From a virus, in the IMG/VR virus record IMGVR_UViG_3300017740_000048, positions 1 to 29,747 of that record: a stretch of DNA of 29,747 nt; one strand, given 5' to 3'. Position numbers and translations under genes: made by a program. Each line of letters begins with the position of its first letter. Position 1 is the stretch's first letter. The notes under the pieces are model-generated. The model saw only the letters and a program-made list of their open reading frames with translations. It ran no database searches and had not been told where the DNA came from. Shown here one piece after another: positions 13,625 through 21,469 of the stretch.

Positions 13625-16123
13625 ATGTCAGCATTTTATACGTCGGTAGTTCGATATGGTAACTCTATGTTGTATCGTGGTTATGATGGTCTCGGTAAAA
13701 GAGTTTACAAAAAAGATAATTTTAAACCAAGATTCTTTGTTCCTGCAAAAAATGATTCAGCATGGCGTGGACTCGATGGTGCAGTAATCGGACCAGTTGA
13801 GTTTGACTCTATGCGCGAGTCAAAACAATGGCTCGAACAATACCGCGATGTCCAGGGTTTAAAAATCTATGGTCACGCAAATTATATTCATCAATATATT
13901 ACACAACGTTATCCTGGCGATATTAATTGGGATCGTGATAAAATCAATGTAAGTACTATCGATATTGAAACTGCGTACGAAGATGGTTTTCCAGAACCTG
14001 ATATTGCAGATCAAGAAGTACTAGCTATCACTATAAAAAATAATATTGACGGCGTATATCGTGTGTGGGCTATGGGTGACTATGATGTAGAAAAAGCCCT
14101 TATCAAACCTTTGCGCTATATTAAATGTGATGATGAAATAGATTTGCTTCTTAAATTTTTAGATTATTGGTCTATGCCTTCGTCATATCCAGATGTTATT
14201 ACTGGTTGGAATGTAAAGTTCTTTGATATTCCTTATTTAGTCAATCGTGTCAATCGAGTTCTTGGCCTTGAGTCAGTCAAGAAGTTTTCTCCATGGGGTA
14301 TGGTTGATCATCGTAAAGTAAATAAACGAGGTCAAGAAGCTACAACATACAATTTAGCTGGTATTCAAACTCTTGATTATCTTGATTTATTCCAAAAATT
14401 TGGTTACACATATGGTGCACAAGAGTCGTATAAGCTTGATCATATTGCAAAGGTAGTACTCGGAGAAAAGAAACTTTCTTATGAAGAATCTGGCTCTCTT
14501 AAAAATCTTTATAAAGATGATTTCCAAAAATATATTGACTATAATATGAAAGACGTTGAACTTGTCGATCGTCTCGAAGATAAGATGGGTTTGATTACTC
14601 TTGCTATGACTGTGGCTTACAAAGGTGGTGTAAATTATACTGACACATTTGGTACCACTGCAATATGGGAATCGATTATATATCGCAAACTAAACTGGCA
14701 ACGTACAGCTCCACTCGTGCACGGTGATGAAATGCTTAAAGAAAGATTTGAAGGTGGTTATGTAAAATCACCTCAAGTTGGTATGCATGATTGGGTTGTA
14801 TCTTTCGATTTAAATTCTCTATATCCTAATATCATTGTGCAGTGGAATATGTCACCCGAAACTCTTAACAAAGATGCATCATATAATAAACCAAATGGTG
14901 TAGATTACTATATGAATGCTCATCAAAAACACGATGACATGTATACAGTTGCAGCTAATGGTTCAACATATAGTAAAAAATCTGATGGTATTATTCCGAA
15001 TATTATTATTGATTATTATGATGAACGTAAATCTATTAAAAAAATGATGCTTGCTGCAGAGAATCAATATCAAAAAGACAAATCAATTGAACTTGAAAAA
15101 GAAATTAGTCGTCTTACTAATTCACAAATGGCTATTAAAATTCTTATGAATTCTTTGTATGGTGCTATTGGTAATCAATACTTCAAATATTTTGATTTAC
15201 GTATTGCAGAAGGTATCACACTCACTGGTCAATTGGCAATTCAATGGGCTGAACGTGCTGTAAACGTTGAGATGAATAAATTACTTAAATCAAAAGATGA
15301 TTATGTTATCGCAATGGATACCGATTCATTGTACATTAATTTTGGTCCACTAATTGAAAAATTAAAACCATCTGATCCAGTTGCATTCCTCGATAAAATT
15401 TGTAAAGAACATTTTGAGCCATGTATTTCAAAAGCATATGATAAACTATATGATAATATGAATTGTCATAAACCTCGCATGGAAATGGGTAGAGAAGCAA
15501 TTGCAGATCGAGGTATATGGACTGCAAAGAAAAGATATATTCTGAATGTACACAATAACGAAGGTGTACAATACAAACAACCTAAATTAAAAATCATGGG
15601 TATCGAAGCAATTAAGTCTTCGACTCCTGAAGTGTGTCGAGATAAATTTAAAGAAATATTCAATGTTATTATTTCTGGTAATGAATCTGATACACAATCG
15701 TATATTCAAAAATTTAAATCTGAGTTTAAACAATTACCTCCTGAAGATGTAGCATTTCCTCGAGGTGTAACTAATATTACAGATTGGCGAAATAGACATA
15801 CTATCTACAAGAAAGGTTCGCCGATTCATGTACGTGGTTCACTCATATATAACAAAACACTTAAAGAATCTGGTATGATGAATAAGTATGAAGCCATTCA
15901 AAATGGTTCTCGTATAAAGTTTGTATATATGAAACGTCCTAATACTATCAAAGAAAATGTAATTGCATTTCCTGATGTGTTACCAAAAGAATTTGGTTTA
16001 CATAAACATATAGATTATGACAAACAATTTGAAAAAACGTTTATCGAACCACTAAAACTTATTCTTGATTCAATTGGTTGGACAGTTGAACCACAGAATA
16101 CACTTGAAGATTTTTTTGTTTAA
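13625..16123 (+). CDS. 43: DNA polymerase gp43 (family B)
   Basis: Replicative polymerase with proofreading exonuclease. 832 residues, shorter than T4 (898), which is usual in marine relatives. Exo I is TIDIETAYEDG (D113, E115), Exo II is VITGWNVKFFDIPYL, Exo III is YNMKDVELVD. Polymerase motif A is SFDLNSLYPNI (D395), motif B KILMNSLYGAIGN and motif C AMDTDSLY (D565, D567). The C-terminus TLEDFFV is the peptide expected to bind the gp45 clamp. It is a single uninterrupted ORF with its own promoter and a strong GGAGG, without a split or intron. Confidence 0.98.
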   Translation: MSAFYTSVVRYGNSMLYRGYDGLGKRVYKKDNFKPRFFVPAKNDSAWRGLDGAVIGPVEFDSMRESKQWLEQYRDVQGLKIYGHANYIHQYITQRYPGDINWDRDKINVSTIDIETAYEDGFPEPDIADQEVLAITIKNNIDGVYRVWAMGDYDVEKALIKPLRYIKCDDEIDLLLKFLDYWSMPSSYPDVITGWNVKFFDIPYLVNRVNRVLGLESVKKFSPWGMVDHRKVNKRGQEATTYNLAGIQTLDYLDLFQKFGYTYGAQESYKLDHIAKVVLGEKKLSYEESGSLKNLYKDDFQKYIDYNMKDVELVDRLEDKMGLITLAMTVAYKGGVNYTDTFGTTAIWESIIYRKLNWQRTAPLVHGDEMLKERFEGGYVKSPQVGMHDWVVSFDLNSLYPNIIVQWNMSPETLNKDASYNKPNGVDYYMNAHQKHDDMYTVAANGSTYSKKSDGIIPNIIIDYYDERKSIKKMMLAAENQYQKDKSIELEKEISRLTNSQMAIKILMNSLYGAIGNQYFKYFDLRIAEGITLTGQLAIQWAERAVNVEMNKLLKSKDDYVIAMDTDSLYINFGPLIEKLKPSDPVAFLDKICKEHFEPCISKAYDKLYDNMNCHKPRMEMGREAIADRGIWTAKKRYILNVHNNEGVQYKQPKLKIMGIEAIKSSTPEVCRDKFKEIFNVIISGNESDTQSYIQKFKSEFKQLPPEDVAFPRGVTNITDWRNRHTIYKKGSPIHVRGSLIYNKTLKESGMMNKYEAIQNGSRIKFVYMKRPNTIKENVIAFPDVLPKEFGLHKHIDYDKQFEKTFIEPLKLILDSIGWTVEPQNTLEDFFV

Positions 16124-16126
16124 TGG

Positions 16127-16155
16127 TTTACAATCGCCGCGATATGTGGTATAAT
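16127..16155 (+). promoter_or_regulatory. Early-type promoter for the mazG operon
   Basis: -35 TTTACA (16127-16132), 17-base spacer, extended -10 TGTGGTATAAT with TATAAT at 16150-16155. It lies four bases after the gene 43 stop. GGAG (16168-16171) follows in the leader. Confidence 0.9.
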
Positions 16156-16180
16156 AATAGAAATAATGGAGTAAAGTATA

Positions 16181-16603
16181 ATGCAGCAATGGCATAATGA
16201 TATTAATGATATGCACAAAAAATTTGGTGTGCATGATTGGGTTCGTGAAGAATTAAATAAAAAAGATAAAGATTGGTCGCGACTAAATAAATTTTTACAA
16301 TTCAGAATTAATTTTCTAAAAGAAGAATTGAATGAAACTGAAGAAGCTTTTAACAATAAAGATGCTGCTGAAGTTGTAGATGGCCTTATTGATCTGTGTG
16401 TGATTGCAATTGGTACTCTCGATGCTTTTGATGTTGATGCACAAAAAGCATGGGAACAAGTACATACAGCAAATATGACTAAAGAACGTGGCGTAAAAGA
16501 ATCTCGCCCTAATCCACTTGGATTGCCAGATTTAATTAAGCCTGAAGGATGGGTTGGTCCAAATCATGACGACAACATTGGGAATATCACTAACGCTCTT
16601 TAA
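16181..16603 (+). CDS. MazG-like nucleotide pyrophosphohydrolase
   Basis: All-alpha NTP pyrophosphatase, 140 residues. The metal-binding pattern KEELNETEEAF (E48, E49, E52) with AEVVDGLIDL (E64, D67) is the MazG/dUTPase-like EExxE...ExxD motif. The segment WEQVHTANMTKERG is also typical of the family. Natural substrates of phage MazG proteins are debated (non-canonical or host nucleotides, ppGpp). Given the neighbouring hydroxymethylase, hydrolysis of unmodified dCTP, like T4 gp56, is an attractive but unproven role. The end overlaps the next gene by 38 bases. Confidence 0.87.
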   Translation: MQQWHNDINDMHKKFGVHDWVREELNKKDKDWSRLNKFLQFRINFLKEELNETEEAFNNKDAAEVVDGLIDLCVIAIGTLDAFDVDAQKAWEQVHTANMTKERGVKESRPNPLGLPDLIKPEGWVGPNHDDNIGNITNAL

Positions 16604-17507
16604 TAGTGTGTTTGATAATAAAACTGAAAAACGTATTGATGTTGCTAACTTCGATGCGTTTGAACGTACTTTGTATTCGTTATCAGAAAAGCCTAGAGCT
16701 TCTAAAAAAGATGCAGACTTAATTTCTCCTGCTGTATATGATATAAGTACTACACGGGCTAATCGCAACGTTTTAGAATGGGGTGGTTGGTGCGCTGTCG
16801 ATGTTGACGATATGCAATTTGAAGGTGAATTAAATGATGCACTCATTAAGTATACTCGTAACTGGCGTTTCGTGTGTTATTCTACTGCTAGCAGCACTGT
16901 CAGTTTTCCAAAGTTCCGTCTTGTATTTCCACTTAAAAGAACGCTATCGAATGGCGAAATTTCTAGTTTCAATTTCGCGCTACAGAAAGCCATCGGAGGA
17001 ATTGGAGATGAGCAGACAAAAGACCTTGCTAGAATGTATTATATTCCTGCGAAGTATGATGGTGCTAATAATTTTATCTTCTCTATCGATGGTGATTTTA
17101 TTGATCCAGATGCATTAATGAAAGAATTTCCATATGAACAAAAATCAAGCTCATCTCAATTCTTCGATCGATTACCAGAAGCAATCCAAAAACAAATCAT
17201 TGAACATAGAAAAGGACAGCTCGATAACACTAATGTGGTGTGGTCGTCCTATCGCGATTGTCCCTTTTTCCCACGAAATATGGAAGCAGAATACAGAACA
17301 ATAACAAATACTGGTTGGTATCATAAAATGTATCAAATTATGGTAGCAATTGCAAGTAAAGCTGTTCGCAATAATTATCCAATTACTGCGAATGAAATCG
17401 CTAAATTATGTCAAGAGCTAGATGCAGAAACTGGTAATTGGTATAAAAATCGTCCTATAGATAAAGAAGCAGATAGAGCGTTAGAATATGTGTACAAAAA
17501 TATGTAA
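16566..17507 (+). CDS. Putative prim-pol-like (archaeo-eukaryotic primase fold) protein
   Basis: 313 residues from ATG 16566. An upstream TTG at 16554, with GAAGGA spaced four bases away, would add four residues. WCAVDVDDMQF (D79, D81, D82) resembles the metal-binding DxD of prim-pol enzymes. YSTASSTVSFPKFRLVFPL and DLARMYYIPAKYDG match the layout of plasmid and phage AEP-like replication proteins. The usual histidine after the serine in motif II is not seen (STASST), so activity is uncertain. The C-terminal 90 residues are helical (MVAIASKAVRNNYPITANEIAKL) and could bind DNA. No T4 gp61-type primase is in this window. Confidence 0.55.
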   Translation: MTTTLGISLTLFNSVFDNKTEKRIDVANFDAFERTLYSLSEKPRASKKDADLISPAVYDISTTRANRNVLEWGGWCAVDVDDMQFEGELNDALIKYTRNWRFVCYSTASSTVSFPKFRLVFPLKRTLSNGEISSFNFALQKAIGGIGDEQTKDLARMYYIPAKYDGANNFIFSIDGDFIDPDALMKEFPYEQKSSSSQFFDRLPEAIQKQIIEHRKGQLDNTNVVWSSYRDCPFFPRNMEAEYRTITNTGWYHKMYQIMVAIASKAVRNNYPITANEIAKLCQELDAETGNWYKNRPIDKEADRALEYVYKNM

Positions 17508-17519
17508 ATGTGGTATAAT
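17491..17519 (+). promoter_or_regulatory. Early-type promoter for the hydroxymethylase operon
   Basis: -35 TGTACA (17491-17496), 17-base spacer, extended -10 TGTGGTATAAT with TATAAT at 17514-17519. It overlaps the end of the preceding gene. The next ATG is only nine bases downstream of the -10 box and has no Shine-Dalgarno. Confidence 0.9.
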
Positions 17520-17528
17520 AGGTGTATT

Positions 17529-17987
17529 ATGAAAGAATCAGTTAAAGTCCTACAAGAGTGTGCCGAACTTCAAGTAAAGAAAGGCAACGATTATCAAAAC
17601 GAGTTTTCTCGTATTAAACAAGCAGACTATTATCCGAATGGTGTGTCAACCTTACTTGACATTAATCATGCAAAAATGCTTCGTATGCAGTCTGTTGTTT
17701 CAGCTATGATGGCTGATCCAACCTATCAACCAAACTTTGAATCAATCGAAGATTCAGCCAAAGATATGATTAACTATTGTTCGTTTATTGTGTCTTATTG
17801 TCGTGGTAAGATGGATGGTCAAGATCCAACTCGTGATTTTCTTAATCGTCCAAATACAAAATTAAAACAAAGACCAGTAGAATACACTAAACCAGAACCT
17901 GGTGAAAAATATCCTGCTAGAGAAGATGTGCCGGCTGAACTATGGGGTAAAGATATTAAGGAAGTGATGTCAAGTGATGAATGTTAA
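17529..17987 (+). CDS. Nmad1/DUF1599-like protein (nucleotide-modification associated)
   Basis: 152 residues from ATG 17529. The frame is open to 17508, but that part is promoter. ECAELQVKKGNDYQ, then YYPNGVSTLLDINHAKMLRMQSV, then NFESIEDSAKDMINYCSFIVSYCRG resembles the helical DUF1599 family, also listed as nucleotide modification associated domain 1 and related to MazG-type folds. The C-terminal 45 residues are proline-rich and probably extended. It is the first gene of the unit containing dCMP hydroxymethylase. Family assignment is by memory of the motif, and activity is unknown. Confidence 0.6.
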   Translation: MKESVKVLQECAELQVKKGNDYQNEFSRIKQADYYPNGVSTLLDINHAKMLRMQSVVSAMMADPTYQPNFESIEDSAKDMINYCSFIVSYCRGKMDGQDPTRDFLNRPNTKLKQRPVEYTKPEPGEKYPAREDVPAELWGKDIKEVMSSDEC

Positions 17988-18630
17988 AGATATTAGAAAT
18001 CATTTTATTAATGAATTAAAAAATGAAAGATTTACTACAGATAAAACAGGCCAAAAAACTATTGAAATGATTGGTGCTTCATTTATTGCAGATGAAGAAT
18101 CTATTTTTGGTAAACCAAATAAAGAATATATTGATGCAGAAATAGATTGGTATTTGTCTGGATCTACTAATATCAACGATATTTATCCAGACGATCGCGA
18201 TCCTCCAAAAGCGTGGCAAATGGCTGCAAATAAGTATGGAGAAGTTAACTCAAATTATGGATACCTTGTATTTGACGATAAGTGGTTTCGTCAATATGAT
18301 AATGTCGTTAACGAATTAACTTTAAATAAAGATTCTCGTAGAGCGTGTATGGTTTATAATCGTCCATCAATTTGGGTTGATGCATTTTCAAACGACAAAA
18401 ATGATTTTATTTGTACAAATGCAGTTACATATTATATTCGAGACGATAAATTGCATGCTGTAGTGCAGATGAGATCTAATGATGTGGTTTATGGTTATAA
18501 AAATGATTACGCATGGCAAAGCTATATGGTGCATTCAATTTCAAACGGTTTAGAAATTGATCAAGGTACTATTACTTGGCAAGTGCAAAATCTACATGTA
18601 TATGAAAGGCATTTTGATCTTGTCGAATAA
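17977..18630 (+). CDS. 42: dCMP hydroxymethylase (thymidylate synthase family)
   Basis: Converts dCMP to 5-hydroxymethyl-dCMP with methylene-tetrahydrofolate, as T4 gp42 does. 217 residues from ATG 17977. GTG 17974 is an alternative with better spacing to GGAAG. DKTGQKTIEMIGASFIADE, then SRRACMVYNRPSIW, CTNAVTYYIRDDKL and MRSNDVVYGYKNDYAWQ follow T4 gp42 closely. The nucleophile is C146. Asp177 takes the position where thymidylate synthases have Asn and where T4 has Asp179, which selects cytosine over uracil. It ends LHVYERHFDLV and overlaps the deaminase gene. The phage DNA therefore probably contains hydroxymethylcytosine or a derivative. Confidence 0.9.
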   Translation: MNVKDIRNHFINELKNERFTTDKTGQKTIEMIGASFIADEESIFGKPNKEYIDAEIDWYLSGSTNINDIYPDDRDPPKAWQMAANKYGEVNSNYGYLVFDDKWFRQYDNVVNELTLNKDSRRACMVYNRPSIWVDAFSNDKNDFICTNAVTYYIRDDKLHAVVQMRSNDVVYGYKNDYAWQSYMVHSISNGLEIDQGTITWQVQNLHVYERHFDLVE

Positions 18631-19081
18631 ATGGGACATCAGATACCTTGAGCTAGCAGAACTTGTAGCAACTTGGTCTAAAGATCCGTCAAGCAAAATC
18701 GGTGCAGTGGCAGTAGGATCTAAAGGTGAAGTTCTCGCTCAAGGCTATAATGGTTTTCCTCGAGGAATACATGATCTTGCGAGTAGATATACAAACCGCG
18801 AGGTCAAATACAAATATGTTGTTCATGCAGAAATGAACGTCATATATAATGCTACGTATAATGGAGTTTCTTTAGATGGATCTACAATATACGTATCTGG
18901 TTTGCCAGTTTGCTCTGACTGTGCAAAGGGTATAATTCAAGTCGGAATAAAAAGAGTTGTTATGAAAGAACAAAATATCCCACAACATTGGGCAGAATCG
19001 TGGGGAATGACAGCCGGAATGTTCGACGAAGCAAATATTAGTTGGGAGTTTATTAATGTCAATGATTCACGAAGGTCATGA
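18602..19081 (+). CDS. dCMP deaminase
   Basis: Zinc enzyme that makes dUMP from dCMP and so feeds thymidylate synthesis. The zinc and catalytic motifs are VVHAEMN (His-Ala-Glu) and LPVCSDCAKG (PxCxxC variant). The N-terminal WDIRYLELAELVATWSKDPSSKIGAVAV is typical. The start is uncertain: ATG 18602 gives 159 residues (MKGILILSNKWD), and TTG 18620 with AAAGG upstream gives 153. Both lie inside the end of the hydroxymethylase gene. Together the two genes partition dCMP between hydroxymethylation and thymidine synthesis. The 3' end overlaps the next gene by 26 bases. Confidence 0.92.
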   Translation: MKGILILSNKWDIRYLELAELVATWSKDPSSKIGAVAVGSKGEVLAQGYNGFPRGIHDLASRYTNREVKYKYVVHAEMNVIYNATYNGVSLDGSTIYVSGLPVCSDCAKGIIQVGIKRVVMKEQNIPQHWAESWGMTAGMFDEANISWEFINVNDSRRS

Positions 19082-19295
19082 AGATTATATGAAGCGTAGA
19101 ATGGCAGAAGAATCCAAAGGTAGAACTACGGGAGATGTCTATAATGAATATAGTAATTTAAGATTGACAAAAGAAATAGAAGAATTAAAAGAACGCCTAA
19201 AGCGTGTTGAAACTGATATGGCATACACACAAAAAATTAGATTTGTTGATGCTGAAAGTCCCGAAGAACAAAAAATATATGACTTACGAAAATAG
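19056..19295 (+). CDS. Small coiled-coil protein, unknown function
   Basis: 79 residues with GGGAG (19044-19048) seven bases upstream. The middle LRLTKEIEELKERLKRVETDM is a clear short coiled coil. The ends are charged (HEGHEDYMKRRMAEESKGR and ESPEEQKIYDLRK). It is embedded in the modification operon between deaminase and the first large unknown protein, so it may scaffold or pair with one of them. Confidence 0.7.
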   Translation: MSMIHEGHEDYMKRRMAEESKGRTTGDVYNEYSNLRLTKEIEELKERLKRVETDMAYTQKIRFVDAESPEEQKIYDLRK

Positions 19296-19303
19296 GAAAT
19301 AAA

Positions 19304-20479
19304 ATGTCGCTTGAGTTGACTGAATATTATGATGAGTTCATTCGTTATTTTCACCTTGCTAAAGATCAACAAGTAAAATGTAATGTAGCTGATGAAGAAC
19401 CGTATGGTATGATTCCTCATATGGAATCAAATATGGATGATGATCTTATGCATTGGATTGAATTATACGATGTAGTTGAGCGTAAGTTTGCAGGATTCTC
19501 ACAAATTATGAATGATTGTTGGTCCGGTTGGACTGACGATCATCCATATTGGAGAAAGATGCAAGCCGGTCTTCATTGTGATCAACGTAAAGTTGTAGCC
19601 GAAAGTTGGACTGGTAAACATAAAGATTTTGATTTGCCTGAATGGTTATATCTTTTTATTTTACATAGAGTGTGTGGATCTGCTATTAATTATGCAACTA
19701 AGCCTTCTGGTTATCATAACACTTTATTATTTACTTTGCATAAAGCCAAAACTATTGAAGAAATGATTTGGCATATGAAAAGACATACCAGTCCATTTTA
19801 CACTTCTGTTGGTTATCAGTTTCCTAAGTTTCCTAAACCACCAAAAGATTCAGGTTATAAAAGAAGTGGAGATTATTATTTAGCAGAATTTGCTCCTCGG
19901 CTTGCAAGAGAAATGGCAGAGTGGTTACAATCTGCAAACGAAAGAAAAGATCTTCGAGAAATCGGAGAATACATGGGGAAATGGAACGAAAAAAATGGAC
20001 TCAATAGGTACACTTTTCAATATGCTGCTGTTGTTGCCGATATTTGCGATTGGTATCCACAGTATGTCAACAAAGAATCCCATTTTTATTATGGTACTAA
20101 TGCAGTGGAGTGTATATCTTATTTGGCTAAGCCCACTGTTAAAATAAAAAAAGAAGTATTCCTCGATAAAGTTATGGATAAAATTTATGAGGATACAAAA
20201 TCGTATCCATATAATGCTGAAGATGTCTGTTGTGATTTTATTCGATGGGTTGAGAATTATATGAGACCTGGTGCACATTACTCACATGTAGATATGGATA
20301 ATGTTTGGTCTTCATGTAAAATTAAAGATCATCCATTTGGTAGACAGAAAGCTATGTTAGAATTAGGTTTAGTTGAAACTTTTAATAACCGCAAACATCA
20401 TCCATCAGATGATACAGTTCTCAATGAAGTTGGTATTTCTGTAGAAGAATATAAGAAAAGATGTATAACGCTACACTAG
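19304..20479 (+). CDS. Large protein of unknown function in modification operon (A)
   Basis: 391 residues, not recognised with certainty. It is rich in Trp, Tyr and His and predicted helical. Notable stretches are SGWTDDHPYWRKMQAGLHCDQ, WLYLFILHRVCGSAINYATKP, GYHNTLLFTLHKAKTIEEMIW, SHFYYGTNAVECISYLAKP and RWVENYMRPGAHYSHVD. The last two, a late glycine-containing segment after a helical body, recall loosely the helical phage enzymes that modify thymine in DNA (amino-acid:DNA transferase or HMU-kinase helical families). This is inference from context. The end overlaps the next gene by 19 bases, so products A and B are likely made together. Confidence 0.6.
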   Translation: MSLELTEYYDEFIRYFHLAKDQQVKCNVADEEPYGMIPHMESNMDDDLMHWIELYDVVERKFAGFSQIMNDCWSGWTDDHPYWRKMQAGLHCDQRKVVAESWTGKHKDFDLPEWLYLFILHRVCGSAINYATKPSGYHNTLLFTLHKAKTIEEMIWHMKRHTSPFYTSVGYQFPKFPKPPKDSGYKRSGDYYLAEFAPRLAREMAEWLQSANERKDLREIGEYMGKWNEKNGLNRYTFQYAAVVADICDWYPQYVNKESHFYYGTNAVECISYLAKPTVKIKKEVFLDKVMDKIYEDTKSYPYNAEDVCCDFIRWVENYMRPGAHYSHVDMDNVWSSCKIKDHPFGRQKAMLELGLVETFNNRKHHPSDDTVLNEVGISVEEYKKRCITLH

Positions 20480-21447
20480 AATCTTTTATGGGATCAGATG
20501 ATAATTCAATTGTATATAGAAACACATCAGAACCAATATTAAAAAAAGGTAAAGTTACAAACCATCTTCTAGAAAAATGGTCACTCGAAGAACGAATGCA
20601 AAAGTTCTTCGAGTTTTGTCGTGCGTATGATGTAAGAGAAGAACCTTTGCTTAAATCAAATCCACAACAATTTTCCCATCGCTTACACTGGGATGAGATG
20701 CCTTATGTTGAAGAAATGAAACATGAAAAGGATGTAGAAAAACTTTTACATCATACTATTGTTTGGTCGTTTAGTAATGAACATTGGTTGACTTTTAGAA
20801 CATTACGAGATCATGGTATTGATGCCATGAAAAATAGATTTATTACAGAAAGACATGCAAGATCAGATTTATTTCAGGTATATTATCCTAAAGGTACTAA
20901 GGTAAAAGAATGGCTTTGTGAAACACCACAACAAATCGCAAAAGATTGTTATCCGCTTTTGCAATCAAATCGACCATTAAAAATGATGGAATTGGCATCT
21001 AAACTTGAGAAACATACGAAAGAAAAATACGGATTTAGAAACGTTATGTATCCATATAAGAATCTATCTCGTCACATAGCTATGGCAAGACCTGATCTCG
21101 TTGATCCAGAATCGTGGGTCACGCCAGGAACATTATCGTTTTATGGGTTATGGCAAATATTTGGTGGAAAAAACTTATTCGGTAAAACAAAATTTGAATT
21201 AGATGAAAATGGTAATTACGAACCTATTAATGACCAAGCAAAATGGTTAGTAGAACAATTTAATACTTTAGCTGCGCATAAAGATAATCCTATGGAGCGG
21301 CAATATAATATTAATATTGAAGATAAAGCTTGTATGTGGTGTAAACATTTATTTATTAAACATGGAGTCAAATCTACTACAAAGAAAATTCCATATGAAT
21401 GGATTTATCCACGTAATTTTTCTCTAAAAAAAGGTTTACATTCCTAG
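20461..21447 (+). CDS. Large protein of unknown function in modification operon (B)
   Basis: 328 residues, not recognised. It is helical and aromatic-rich like its upstream neighbour. Segments of note are VWSFSNEHWLTFRTLRDHGI, YGFRNVMYPYKNLSRHIAMA, SWVTPGTLSFYGLWQIFGG and the C-terminal EDKACMWCKHLFIKHG with a CxxC-like pair (Cys-Met-Trp-Cys). The last element could bind metal or be a substrate site. The start is a bare ATG inside gene A without a clear Shine-Dalgarno, so it depends on coupling. It ends just before a promoter. DNA-base transferase activity is a hypothesis only. Confidence 0.6.
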   Translation: MYNATLESFMGSDDNSIVYRNTSEPILKKGKVTNHLLEKWSLEERMQKFFEFCRAYDVREEPLLKSNPQQFSHRLHWDEMPYVEEMKHEKDVEKLLHHTIVWSFSNEHWLTFRTLRDHGIDAMKNRFITERHARSDLFQVYYPKGTKVKEWLCETPQQIAKDCYPLLQSNRPLKMMELASKLEKHTKEKYGFRNVMYPYKNLSRHIAMARPDLVDPESWVTPGTLSFYGLWQIFGGKNLFGKTKFELDENGNYEPINDQAKWLVEQFNTLAAHKDNPMERQYNINIEDKACMWCKHLFIKHGVKSTTKKIPYEWIYPRNFSLKKGLHS

Positions 21448-21463
21448 CATAATTTGGTATAAT
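21435..21463 (+). promoter_or_regulatory. Early-type promoter for the PLP/radical SAM operon
   Basis: -35 TTTACA (21435-21440), 17-base spacer, extended -10 TTTGGTATAAT with TATAAT at 21458-21463. The ATG of the PLP gene is six bases after the -10 box, so the mRNA should start on or next to the initiation codon. Confidence 0.9.
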
Positions 21464-21469
21464 ATACTT

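Noticed and set aside
16834-17118. 94-codon hydrophobic +1-frame ORF inside the prim-pol-like gene
   Set aside because: No convincing ribosome site, and two hydrophobic blocks at odds with any lysis protein layout. Explained as a frame shadow.
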